This document shows, piece after piece, positions 1-8,854 of a stretch of DNA of 64,000 nt; positions within the stretch are counted from its first letter, which is position 1, and every line of letters begins with the position of its first letter. Under the pieces are notes generated by a model that was not told the DNA's origin, made no database searches, and saw nothing but the letters and a program-made list of their open reading frames with translations. A program made the translations under genes and the position numbers. Origin of the DNA: Dyadobacter luteus (GTDB lineage Bacteria > Bacteroidota > Bacteroidia > Cytophagales > Spirosomataceae); contig NZ_QNUL01000009.1 of NCBI RefSeq assembly GCF_003383615.1, positions 62,001-126,000 of the forward strand, read 5' to 3'.

Positions 1-1
1 A

Positions 2-715
2 TTCAGACATTATGATGCCGTTGAGGACGACATGCAAAACCTGTACAATCCTATATTCGCCTGGTCCAGCTTCATCACTCCGTTGTTTTTAGGAATCATT
101 GCCGGCAGTGCGGTTTCCGGACATATAGATACAAAGGCGACAAGCTTTCTTGACGCCTACATATTCTCATGGCTGCACTGGTTTGCTGTTGCGGTCGGCT
201 TGTTTACGGCAGCTATCTGCGGATTTCTTGCTTCTGTATATCTGATCGGAGAAACAGATAACGATCATGACCGGCTCAGATTTGCGCATAAAGCCCAGTT
301 CTTTAACATCGCTGCTGTTTTGTGCGGGATTCTGGTATTCGCAGCTGCTTTCGCGGAAAACATTCCCTTGCTCGACTGGGTATTCGGAAACTGGGTAGGC
401 AGGATTGCAATCCTTTTTGCTACGCTCTCGCTGGTGTTGATGTGGTATTTGCTCTACCAGGGCAGGATTGGTCTGCTCAGACCGCTTGCCGGTTTTCAGG
501 TGACGATGATTCTGATTACAACTACATACAGACACTTCCCAAATATTGTTCTTCTTAAAAACGGGGGATACCTCTCACTGCTCGAACATAGCGGACATGA
601 AAAGACGGTGTACACACTGGGTATGGCTCTGCTGTTGGGTAGTATTTTAATCTTACCCGCCCTGTTCTATCTGATTTACAGTTTCCAGAAAAAAGGAGCT
701 TCTCAGGCTCATTAA
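2..715 (+). CDS. cydB: Cytochrome bd ubiquinol oxidase subunit II, 5'-truncated
   Basis: C-terminal ~237 residues of an integral membrane protein. The reading frame is open to the first bases of the window, so the start lies outside; an internal ATG at 32 is not the true start. The residues before it (FRHYDAVEDD) and the following FITPLFLGIIAG and GFLASVYLIGE segments match what I remember of Bacteroidota CydB proteins. About six hydrophobic segments are visible and the protein ends in a basic cytoplasmic tail. In the family, CydB pairs with haem-carrying CydA to form the quinol:O2 oxidase of the inner membrane, used at low oxygen; cydA should lie just upstream, out of view. A terminator-like hairpin follows at 738. 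Family call is from remembered similarity only. Confidence 0.8.
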   Translation, partial: FRHYDAVEDDMQNLYNPIFAWSSFITPLFLGIIAGSAVSGHIDTKATSFLDAYIFSWLHWFAVAVGLFTAAICGFLASVYLIGETDNDHDRLRFAHKAQFFNIAAVLCGILVFAAAFAENIPLLDWVFGNWVGRIAILFATLSLVLMWYLLYQGRIGLLRPLAGFQVTMILITTTYRHFPNIVLLKNGGYLSLLEHSGHEKTVYTLGMALLLGSILILPALFYLIYSFQKKGASQAH

Positions 716-729
716 TATTTAAGACTTAG

Positions 730-779
730 GCCTGAAAGTCCTGCTGATCCAAACAGCAGGACCGCTCCTTTTATCAGGC
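730..779 (+). terminator. Terminator-like hairpin after cydB
   Basis: Perfect 9-bp stem GTCCTGCTG (738-746) / CAGCAGGAC (754-762) with a 7-nt loop, followed by CGCTCCTTTT. An outer pair GCCTGA (730-735) / TCAGGC (774-779) could lengthen it. It sits 14 bp after the cydB stop and should separate cydB from the SusC locus. Confidence 0.6.
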
Positions 780-1230
780 AATAATATAAGCAAGTGACTG
801 CGTATTTCAATGGATCAAAATAAACAGATATACTCCATTTCCTGTAACATATTAACCCGCTTTCATCTCTCACCTTTCTGCATTAAATCACCTGCTAACT
901 ATAGTTTCCAAAATATCTGAAGCCACCTGTACTTCTTTGAAAAGTTAAATAATTCATTGGTTAAAATGATTCCTAATAAATACAGAATATTTTAAGTACA
1001 ATTTCAAAACTTAAAATACAATAGATTAGACATAACCGTTTACTCAAAATTTAATTTTTCAATTACATAAATACCCAAAATAAAACCTCACAAATATTAC
1101 GCTCCTTTTACCAAAATTATCGCATCTTAAAACGATATTAACTGAAAGCCGCAAGTAGCCTGTAACAGAGCAAATTGTCATTTTTCTTTTTAGTTACTTT
1201 AACCAAAGTAAACATAAACCAGAAAGACTT
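780..1230. other. AT-rich intergenic leader of the SusC locus
   Basis: No convincing gene. The sequence is strongly AT-rich with many short A and T runs. It must carry the promoter and leader of the SusC operon, but I found no full TAnnTTTG box with a properly spaced TTG. The last 60 bases include a T-rich stretch (about 1179-1190) and TTACTTTAACC, which is only a partial match. Confidence 0.4.
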
Positions 1231-4200
1231 ATGAGAGCTAAATTACCATGGTTACTGTTGCTACTTCTCATGACAACGGTCGTGAAAGCACAGACGAGTT
1301 CAATTTCCGGTGTGGTTGTGGCGAAGGAAGATAACTTACCTATGCCGGGGGTAACAATACGTGTTTCAGGAACTTCGACGGGAACACAAACCGATGTGGA
1401 CGGCAAGTTCAAAATCGACGTTTCGCAAGGTGCAAAACTGGTCGCTTCCTTTATAGGATACACAACCCAGGAAATTCCCGTCACATCCCAAACCAACTAC
1501 AAGATTACGCTGGTGGCTGAAGCCAAAGCGCTACAAGAACTGGTTGTTGTAGGATATGGAGAGCAAAACCGCCGGACAGTGACAGGCGCTATTTCATCCG
1601 TATCCGCAGAGCAAATCAAAAATATCCCAAGTCCCAGTCCTGACCAACTTCTGCAAGGACGAAGCCCGGGCGTGCAGGTAAGTGCCGGTTCAGGTGAGCC
1701 TGGAAGTGCCATTATGGTACGCGTGCGAGGCGCTACTTCAATCAACGCAAGTTCAGAGCCTCTTTACGTAATCGATGGAGTACCTATCGTATCTCAAAAC
1801 CTGGCCAGATCCACTTTCGGCCAACCCAGCAACCCGCTTGCCGACCTGAACCCATCTGATATTGAATCCATGGAGATTCTCAAAGATGCATCTGCAACAG
1901 CTATTTACGGTGCACGCGCCGCGAACGGGGTTATCCTGATTACAACGAAAAGAGGTAAAGCAGGGAAACCTACCATATCCATTTCCTCCTACGTCGGAAC
2001 ATCTAAGGCATGGAAAGACCCTAACGATCTGAGGGTAGATGGACCTACTTTTGAGAGACTACAAAATGAAGCATCGGCTAATAACTGGGTGGACACCTAC
2101 GGGTCACTCACAGCGCTCAATCCTTCAGGTGCAGCTTACCGGGCACCTTATGCAAATCCGGATGGTGCGATCAATACGAACTGGATTGATCCGATCATGC
2201 AACGCGGTGCTCTGTACAACATAGACGCATCAGTGTCAGGAGGAAATGAGAAAATCAAGTATCTGGTTTCAGGGAACACTTTCAAACAAGAGGGTATTAT
2301 GAAACCCACGCTATTTGACCGTAAAACATTTAGAACAAATCTTGACTTTAACGCCTCAGATGCGATCAAACTGGGGACGAGTATATTCTACTCGACCAGC
2401 AAACGTAACCGTATCCAGAATGGAAATAATATCAACTCAGCTTTAGCAAATGCCTTTTTCTACCCAAGTAACATTCCGATCTACAATGCAGACGGTACCT
2501 ACAACCGTCCGGTTTGGGAAAGTCCGGTTGCGATTGTAAACGAAACGGATTATTTGATGAATACAGACCGTATCATCGGTAATGTATATGGTGACTGGAA
2601 AATAGCAAATGGGCTTGTCTTCAGAACAAACTGGAGCCTTGACAACAACTATATATCTGAAAATCAATATTCAAATACCAATCTGACCGCAGGTGCGGGT
2701 GTTGGCGGTACTGCAACCAACAGTGTTGTAAGAGACTTCAACTGGATAAACGAGAACGTCCTTACCTACCAAACCAGAATTGCCGGCAAACATAACCTGA
2801 ACATTCTGATCGGTAATACACTCCAAAAAAATGTAAGCAATTCCACTTCAGCGACTGGTAGCGGATTTCCGAGTAACAGTTTCCGAACCATTGCTGCTGC
2901 AGCCGTAAAAAACAGCACTGCCGACGAAACTGCCTGGGGTATTTCCTCTTTCTTCGGGCGGGTGAATTATGATTTTGCCAAAAAATACCTGTTTACCGGT
3001 AACCTGCGCTACGACGGGTCTTCTCGTTTCGGAGCTAACAACCGCTGGGGTATGTTCCCGTCAGCATCTGTGGGGTGGGCTGTTTCCGAGGAAAATTTCA
3101 TGAAGAATGTAAAAGCTATTTCAGAATTGAAAGTAAGAGCCAGTTATGGTGTAACAGGTAATCAGGGAGGTATCGGCAACTTTGCATCTCTGGGACTGTG
3201 GGGAGGCCAAAGAGGTGGTCTTCGTGGTGGAGGTGGTGTAACGCCGGGAGCTGGCGGCTCAGCGGCTTATGCGGATTACCCGGGCTTTAACCCGATCCAG
3301 CTGGCCAATCCGGACCTGAAATGGGAGACAACCGCACAGCTTGACTTTGGGGTGGACGTGGGATTATTCCACGACAAGCTTAACGTAACATTCGATTATT
3401 ATAACAAACAAACCAAAGACATGCTTTTGGAGGTACCTGTGCCGCGTTCAACCGGCTACAGTACATTGCTTCAAAACTATGGAGAGATGGAGAACAAAGG
3501 ATTTGAAATTGGAATTAATGCTTCCCCTGTTCAAACCGAAAAATTCTCATGGAACATTGCGTTTAACTTATCACGAAATAAGAACCTTGTTAAAAAACTG
3601 GCTGCACCCATCACACTTTTCTCCCGTGAATACGTGCGGATCGAAGAAGGCTATCCCTTGTTTTCCTTCTATGTTCATGAGCAGCTCGGTGTAGATGAGC
3701 AAACCGGCGACATCATCTGGAACACCGGAAATGACGAAGTTTTCAATGTAAACACTGACCGCTTCCTGACAGGACAAAATGCATGGCCGGATTTCCAGGG
3801 CGGACTCACTAATACTTTCAACTACAAAGGCTTTGACTTGATGGCATTCATTCAGTATAGCTATGGCAATGATGTATTCAACTACAACCGTTATTTCTTC
3901 GAGCATGGTGGAGAACGTACAACCGGATATAGCGCACAGCAGCTTGACCGCTGGCAGCAGCCGGGCGATAAAACAGACATTCCACGTCTTGCCCGTAAGA
4001 ACTACGATACCAACTTCCGCCCCTCACGCCACATTGAAGATGCTTCGTACCTGCGACTGAAAAACATTTCACTTGGTTATGCAGTACCTAAGTCTCTGAC
4101 ATCAAAAATTGGAATCGGTAGTTTGAGAGTATATGTGTCAGGACAGAACGTGCTCACCTTCACCAAGTACACAGGACTCGACCCCGAAGTTTCTGTAAGT

Positions 4201-4284
4201 CCGTCTGAAACGATTCAGGGAATCGACCAGGGTGTAATGCCACAGCCACGTGTATGGATGGGGGGAATCAACTTAACTTTTTAA
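1231..4284 (+). CDS. SusC/RagA-type TonB-dependent outer-membrane transporter
   Basis: 1017 residues. A signal peptide (residues 1-21, ending VVKAQ) is followed by a carboxypeptidase-regulatory-like beta domain (about 23-105), a TonB plug with the family hallmarks LYVIDGVPI and DIESMEILKDASATAIYG then GVILITTKRG (about 106-240), and a C-terminal 22-strand-type barrel ending in aromatic INLTF. It forms the outer-membrane pore that, with the SusD lid encoded next, imports bulky ligands using TonB energy. A glycine-rich loop (RGGLRGGGG) lies in the barrel near residue 665. The following genes are peptidases rather than glycosidases, so peptides are the likely cargo; that is inference from context. 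The SusD gene starts at the stop codon of this gene, so the two are translationally coupled. Confidence 0.95.
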   Translation: MRAKLPWLLLLLLMTTVVKAQTSSISGVVVAKEDNLPMPGVTIRVSGTSTGTQTDVDGKFKIDVSQGAKLVASFIGYTTQEIPVTSQTNYKITLVAEAKALQELVVVGYGEQNRRTVTGAISSVSAEQIKNIPSPSPDQLLQGRSPGVQVSAGSGEPGSAIMVRVRGATSINASSEPLYVIDGVPIVSQNLARSTFGQPSNPLADLNPSDIESMEILKDASATAIYGARAANGVILITTKRGKAGKPTISISSYVGTSKAWKDPNDLRVDGPTFERLQNEASANNWVDTYGSLTALNPSGAAYRAPYANPDGAINTNWIDPIMQRGALYNIDASVSGGNEKIKYLVSGNTFKQEGIMKPTLFDRKTFRTNLDFNASDAIKLGTSIFYSTSKRNRIQNGNNINSALANAFFYPSNIPIYNADGTYNRPVWESPVAIVNETDYLMNTDRIIGNVYGDWKIANGLVFRTNWSLDNNYISENQYSNTNLTAGAGVGGTATNSVVRDFNWINENVLTYQTRIAGKHNLNILIGNTLQKNVSNSTSATGSGFPSNSFRTIAAAAVKNSTADETAWGISSFFGRVNYDFAKKYLFTGNLRYDGSSRFGANNRWGMFPSASVGWAVSEENFMKNVKAISELKVRASYGVTGNQGGIGNFASLGLWGGQRGGLRGGGGVTPGAGGSAAYADYPGFNPIQLANPDLKWETTAQLDFGVDVGLFHDKLNVTFDYYNKQTKDMLLEVPVPRSTGYSTLLQNYGEMENKGFEIGINASPVQTEKFSWNIAFNLSRNKNLVKKLAAPITLFSREYVRIEEGYPLFSFYVHEQLGVDEQTGDIIWNTGNDEVFNVNTDRFLTGQNAWPDFQGGLTNTFNYKGFDLMAFIQYSYGNDVFNYNRYFFEHGGERTTGYSAQQLDRWQQPGDKTDIPRLARKNYDTNFRPSRHIEDASYLRLKNISLGYAVPKSLTSKIGIGSLRVYVSGQNVLTFTKYTGLDPEVSVSPSETIQGIDQGVMPQPRVWMGGINLTF

Positions 4285-4295
4285 TGAACAGGATC

Positions 4296-5681
4296 ATGAA
4301 AAAATTCATCACAGCAGCAATCATACTTGGATCGGTTTCAGCATGTAATGTCCTGGACATCGAACCACTCTCGCAAATTAGTAGCAATCAGGCTTTCACA
4401 AGCCTGAATAATGCTGAAGGAGTCGTGAACGGAATGTACAACAACCTGCAAACTGTGTACATGTGGCGTGTACAGGTAATCAGTGATGTAGCCTCTGATA
4501 TGTCACAGCAAATAGATACCTGGGATGCCTTGAATTCTGCAGACGAATTCAACTTCAGCGCAGACAATTCTGAAGTGGATGACCTTTACACTTCCTTGTA
4601 TCGTTGTGTCGATATAGCCAATAGCGTTATTGGGAACGTTCCGGGCATGACCATCGCACAGGCCAACAAAGATGACCTGATGGGACAAGGGTATTTTGTG
4701 CGTGCTCTCTCCTACTTTGATCTTGCCCGTTTCTTTGGTGGCATACCCAATGTATACGGAACTGACGGTGTGGTACTGAAGCTGACTCCATCTGTAGGTA
4801 TAACAGATGAAGATTTCGTACCCCGTAATACACTGCGCGAGACTTACGATCAGGTTGAAAGGGATTTATTGGAAGCCATTGCCAAATTGCCAGAGACAAG
4901 AAGCTCCAATGAACTCAGCAAAGCCAAGGCGACAAAACCTGCTGCCCGTGCGCTACTTGCCCGTTACTATCTCTACAACCGGCAATGGGATAAGGCAGAA
5001 CAATATGCTACTGAAGCGATTGGAAACCTTCCTCTGAGCGTAGCATTTGAAACAGCTTTCAGAAGTAAAAATACAGCAGAGTCCCTGTTCGAGTTGCAAT
5101 TCAACGCTACTGATGGCGCCGGACTAAGACAATGGTATTACCCATCTAACCTAAGCGGACGGGGTGGTACTGCGCTTCACGATGCCACTTACAGGGAAAT
5201 GACTGCTGATCCTGCAGATGCCAGAGGGAAGCTGACTGCCCTGAATTCAATTACTAACACCTATTATACTACCAAATGGAACACTGCACAAAATGCTGAT
5301 AACATCCAGATTTTAAGACGTGCCGAGCAATACCTGATCCGTGCCGAGGCAAGAGCCGAGCAAAATAATCTGAGCGGAGCACTTGCAGACCTGAACGTGG
5401 TAAGAGCAAGAGCGGGTGTTACAGCTTCAGCCGCCTCGGGAAAAGATGCACTGATTGATGCAATTATCAAAGAGCGCAAACTGGAGTTTGTAGGTGAAGG
5501 GCACCGTTGGTTTGATGTAATACGCCGCGGAAATGCGCTTACGGTATTTGCCAATGTGGTAAGATCAAAAGGAAGCTTACCTTCTTACTCGATTCGTATA
5601 CCAGGCAAACAGGTGTTGCCAATTCCTTCGGCGGAAATGCGTACGAACACAAAACTGGTTCAAAATGAAGCTTACCGTTAG
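4296..5681 (+). CDS. SusD/RagB-type surface lipoprotein
   Basis: 461 residues from the chosen ATG, which directly precedes a lipoprotein signal (MKKFITAAIILGSVSAC, acylated Cys at residue 17). An ATG at 4284 overlapping the SusC stop adds four residues and is the alternative start; an AGGA lies just before 4296. The fold marks are those of the SusD family: an N-terminal LDIEPLSQIS, TPR-like helices, and a C-terminal RAEARAEQNN ... ERKLEFVGEGHRWFDVIRRG block. SusD proteins sit on the SusC barrel and act as a substrate-binding lid. Partner of the preceding transporter; the peptidase genes follow after 33 bp. Confidence 0.95.
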   Translation: MKKFITAAIILGSVSACNVLDIEPLSQISSNQAFTSLNNAEGVVNGMYNNLQTVYMWRVQVISDVASDMSQQIDTWDALNSADEFNFSADNSEVDDLYTSLYRCVDIANSVIGNVPGMTIAQANKDDLMGQGYFVRALSYFDLARFFGGIPNVYGTDGVVLKLTPSVGITDEDFVPRNTLRETYDQVERDLLEAIAKLPETRSSNELSKAKATKPAARALLARYYLYNRQWDKAEQYATEAIGNLPLSVAFETAFRSKNTAESLFELQFNATDGAGLRQWYYPSNLSGRGGTALHDATYREMTADPADARGKLTALNSITNTYYTTKWNTAQNADNIQILRRAEQYLIRAEARAEQNNLSGALADLNVVRARAGVTASAASGKDALIDAIIKERKLEFVGEGHRWFDVIRRGNALTVFANVVRSKGSLPSYSIRIPGKQVLPIPSAEMRTNTKLVQNEAYR

Positions 5682-5714
5682 TACAAGTGTTTTGCATTTA
5701 ATTATCCATAGAGT

Positions 5715-7280
5715 ATGAGTATCAAATCGATTTCGCTTCTTTCGGGAGCACTTCTTTTCTCTTTCTCTGCTGTTCTTGCCCAGGAAAAACCAGGCAAGGA
5801 CGCAGAAAAGATCAGTAACAAAGCGCCGGAAACACAATATCACCAGGCAGATAATAACCAGTGGGCCAAATACGATCCACCCAAGTCTGTTACCAAACAT
5901 AGTGTGACGATCAATGGCAAAAACATTAGCTACACAGCAACAGTTGGATATACGATTCTGCACGATGAAAACGGAAAGGCATTGGGTAAGGTATTTTCGA
6001 TTGCCTATACCAAAGATGGAGAGCCGGATGCAGCCAAAAGGCCCGTCACATTTGCTTACAACGGCGGACCCGGTTCGGCTTCTTTGTGGGTGCATATGGG
6101 AGCACTCGGACCCAGAAGAATACGTATGCAGGATAGTGGAGAAGCAGAGGAGCCTCCATACACGGTGGTAGACAATGAATACTCGTGGCTAGATAAGACA
6201 GATCTTGTATTTATTGACCCGATCGAAACCGGCTACAGCCGTCCGGCAGAAGGAATAGACAAGAAGATATTCACTGGATATGAGGAAGATATTCAAAGTG
6301 TGGGAGATTTCATACGTCTGTGGACGTCGCGTAATGGCCGATGGGGATCTCAAAAATTTCTGGCTGGAGAAAGCTACGGAACTACCCGGTCAGCGGGACT
6401 ATCCGGCTACCTCAGTGATCGGTACGGTTATTATCTGAATGGAATCGTTCTGATCTCATCTATCCTGAATTTCCAGACTGCGCAGTTCAACATAGGAAAC
6501 GATCTCCCTTATCCGCTATTTCTTCCGACTTATGCGGCCATCGCATGGTATCACAAGAAAATCGATCCTAAGTACAAAGACTTAAGAACCTTTTTGAAGG
6601 AAGTTGAAGAATTTTCACTGGGCGAATATAGTACGGCATTAATGAAAGGTGATAAGCTTACTGACGCTGAAGTCGAAAGTCTGGCCATCAAACTCGCCAC
6701 CTATACGGGCCTTAGCAAACAGTACATCATCAACACCAATCTCCGTATTGTCATCTTCAGATTTGTGAAAGAACTCAGAAGAAACGAAGGATTGGTTGTA
6801 GGTCGGCTCGATGGCCGCTTCACAGGTCATGAATATGATAATGCAGGTGAGCGATTTGCCTCGGATCCATCCAACAACGAGATCACCGGTCCGTACGCAA
6901 TGGCTATCAACAGCTATGTAAAAAAGGAGCTGAATTATGAGAACGATTTGCCGTACGAAGTTCTTTCCGGCTTCCGTGTTCGCCCCTGGAATTACAATAA
7001 CGTACAAAACCAGTATCTAAACGTTGCAGAGACGTTACGGTCTGCGATGACAAAAAATCCATCCCTTAAGGTCACCGTCTTGAATGGATACTATGACCTG
7101 GCAACTCCTTATTTTGCAACCCAATATACTTTCGACCATATGTATTTGCCGAAAGAATTGCGCAAAAACATTACTATGAGCTTTTACGAAGCGGGTCACA
7201 TGATGTACATTCACAAGCCATCGCTGGTCGATATGAAGAAAAACGTAGGCCAGTTCTACGACAGTTTCCTAAGCAAATAA
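5715..7280 (+). CDS. Exported S10-family serine carboxypeptidase, copy 1
   Basis: 521 residues with a signal peptide ending near VLAQ (residue 23). An alpha/beta-hydrolase of peptidase family S10: oxyanion-region NGGPGSAS, nucleophile elbow GESYG with Ser220, acid Asp461 in NGYYD, and His495 in EAGHMMY, so the triad is intact. S10 enzymes remove C-terminal residues from peptides, usually at acidic to neutral pH. No type IX sorting domain is present, so it is probably periplasmic. It follows SusD by 33 bp and precedes two paralogues, which resemble each other more than this copy: here the nucleophile context is AGESYG and the acid loop is DLATPYF rather than DGACDYF. Substrate preference cannot be read from the sequence. 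Confidence 0.9.
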   Translation: MSIKSISLLSGALLFSFSAVLAQEKPGKDAEKISNKAPETQYHQADNNQWAKYDPPKSVTKHSVTINGKNISYTATVGYTILHDENGKALGKVFSIAYTKDGEPDAAKRPVTFAYNGGPGSASLWVHMGALGPRRIRMQDSGEAEEPPYTVVDNEYSWLDKTDLVFIDPIETGYSRPAEGIDKKIFTGYEEDIQSVGDFIRLWTSRNGRWGSQKFLAGESYGTTRSAGLSGYLSDRYGYYLNGIVLISSILNFQTAQFNIGNDLPYPLFLPTYAAIAWYHKKIDPKYKDLRTFLKEVEEFSLGEYSTALMKGDKLTDAEVESLAIKLATYTGLSKQYIINTNLRIVIFRFVKELRRNEGLVVGRLDGRFTGHEYDNAGERFASDPSNNEITGPYAMAINSYVKKELNYENDLPYEVLSGFRVRPWNYNNVQNQYLNVAETLRSAMTKNPSLKVTVLNGYYDLATPYFATQYTFDHMYLPKELRKNITMSFYEAGHMMYIHKPSLVDMKKNVGQFYDSFLSK

Positions 7281-7314
7281 CCCAAATACTATTTCAAATT
7301 TTAACAAAAGCCGT

Positions 7315-8808
7315 ATGAAAAAACTCTTAACTATTGGTCTGTTTTGCACGATGACGGCATTCGCCAGCTTCGGGCAGAACCGCACGATTAAGTTCGACAC
7401 TGACGTGGTCACCAAAGATCAGGTAACCATCAAAGGACAAAAAGTTGCCTATTCGGCAACGGCCGGCAACCAGCCGGTATGGGACGAAAATGGCAAGGCT
7501 ATAGCCAGCCTTTTCTATGTCTACTATGAAAGAACAGATGTACCTAACCGGGAAAACCGCCCCTTAGTGATCTCCTTCAATGGGGGACCCGGAGCAGCCT
7601 CCTGCTGGATGCACCTGGGCTACACCGGCCCAAAACGCCTTCTTATTGACGATGAAGGGTACCCTGTGCAACCTTATGGAATTCAGGACAATCCCAATTC
7701 TATTCTTGATGTGGCAGATATCGTCTATGTTGAGCCTGTTAACACAGGATTTTCAAGAGCCGCCAATGATTCTATCCCGAAATCTAAATTCTTTGGTGTA
7801 AATGCGGATATCAAATACCTGGCAGAGTGGATCAATAATTTTGTTACCAGAAAAAACAAATGGAGTGCTGCCAAGTACCTGATCGGAGAAAGCTACGGCA
7901 CTACGCGCGTATCCGGTTTGGCTCTGGAATTGCAAAACTCACATTGGATGTACTTGAACGGAGTAGTACTGGTGTCGCCAACCTCTCTTGGCTTAGACCG
8001 GGGAGGTCAGGTGGCAGCAGCTAACCTGCTGCCTTACTTTGCAGCTACCGCCTGGCACCACAAAGTACTGGCTCCTGAGCTACAAAATAAAGACCTGACA
8101 GCGATGCTACCGGAAGTGGAGCAATTTACGATCAACGAACTACTCCCGGCGATCACAAAAGGAGGATTTCTGGAACCGGAAAAGAAAAAGGCGATTGCCG
8201 CTAAAATGTCCAAATACGCTGGTATATCAGAAAAGGTAATTCTGGAACATAACCTGATGGTTCCCGCTCCATTCTTTTGGAAAGAACTACTTCGTGACAA
8301 GGGCTATAACATTGGCCGTCTGGATTCAAGATATCTGGGGATAGATAAAGAAACAGCAGGAGAAAGACCTGATTATTCTGCCGAAAACACCTCATGGCAG
8401 CACAGCTTCACACCCGCCATCAACTATTACCTGCGCGAGGTGCTTGGATACAAGACAGATTTAAAATACTTCGTGGCTGGCCAAACCCGCCCCTGGGACA
8501 GAGAAGGAGCCAATACAGATATGACCGGCGAAAACCTGCGCCAGGCTGTTGCACAAAATCCTTACCTGCACGTACTTACACAATCCGGCTATTATGACGG
8601 AGCCTGTGATTATTTCAATGCGAAGTTTAACATGTGGCAAATGGATCCCGGTGGGAAATTCCAGAGCCGTTTTGACTGGAAGGGCTATAGAAGCGGACAC
8701 ATGATGTATTTGCGTACAGAAGACCTGGTTACCTCTAATGAGGACGTGAGAGAGTTCATTAAAAAAACTACTCCGAAACCAGATCAGCCGGCAAAATACA
8801 GTCGGTAG
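7315..8808 (+). CDS. Exported S10-family serine carboxypeptidase, copy 2
   Basis: 497 residues; signal peptide MKKLLTIGLFCTMTAFASFG then Q. Family S10 marks: FNGGPGAAS, GESYG with Ser193, Asp428 in SGYYDG and His462 in RSGHMMY, all in the expected order. A cysteine follows the oxyanion motif (AASCW), near the CSS of classical family members. It is very close in sequence to copy 3 along the whole length, including IGRLDSRYLGID and the C-terminal TPKPDQPAKY, indicating a fairly recent duplication. A periplasmic carboxypeptidase acting on imported peptides is the likely role. Start chosen at the ATG directly before the signal peptide, 34 bp after copy 1. Confidence 0.9.
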   Translation: MKKLLTIGLFCTMTAFASFGQNRTIKFDTDVVTKDQVTIKGQKVAYSATAGNQPVWDENGKAIASLFYVYYERTDVPNRENRPLVISFNGGPGAASCWMHLGYTGPKRLLIDDEGYPVQPYGIQDNPNSILDVADIVYVEPVNTGFSRAANDSIPKSKFFGVNADIKYLAEWINNFVTRKNKWSAAKYLIGESYGTTRVSGLALELQNSHWMYLNGVVLVSPTSLGLDRGGQVAAANLLPYFAATAWHHKVLAPELQNKDLTAMLPEVEQFTINELLPAITKGGFLEPEKKKAIAAKMSKYAGISEKVILEHNLMVPAPFFWKELLRDKGYNIGRLDSRYLGIDKETAGERPDYSAENTSWQHSFTPAINYYLREVLGYKTDLKYFVAGQTRPWDREGANTDMTGENLRQAVAQNPYLHVLTQSGYYDGACDYFNAKFNMWQMDPGGKFQSRFDWKGYRSGHMMYLRTEDLVTSNEDVREFIKKTTPKPDQPAKYSR

Positions 8809-8811
8809 TGT

Positions 8812-8845
8812 CACATTCAGTCGCAATTGTAATTCACATTCAGTC
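8812..8845 (+). repeat. Short direct repeat before the third S10 gene
   Basis: CACATTCAGTC occurs exactly twice (8812-8822 and 8835-8845), 23 bp apart, in the 46-bp gap between S10 copies 2 and 3. The second copy ends 9 bp before the start codon. It may be a duplication scar or a site affecting translation; function unknown. Confidence 0.6.
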
Positions 8846-8854
8846 TAAAAAATT

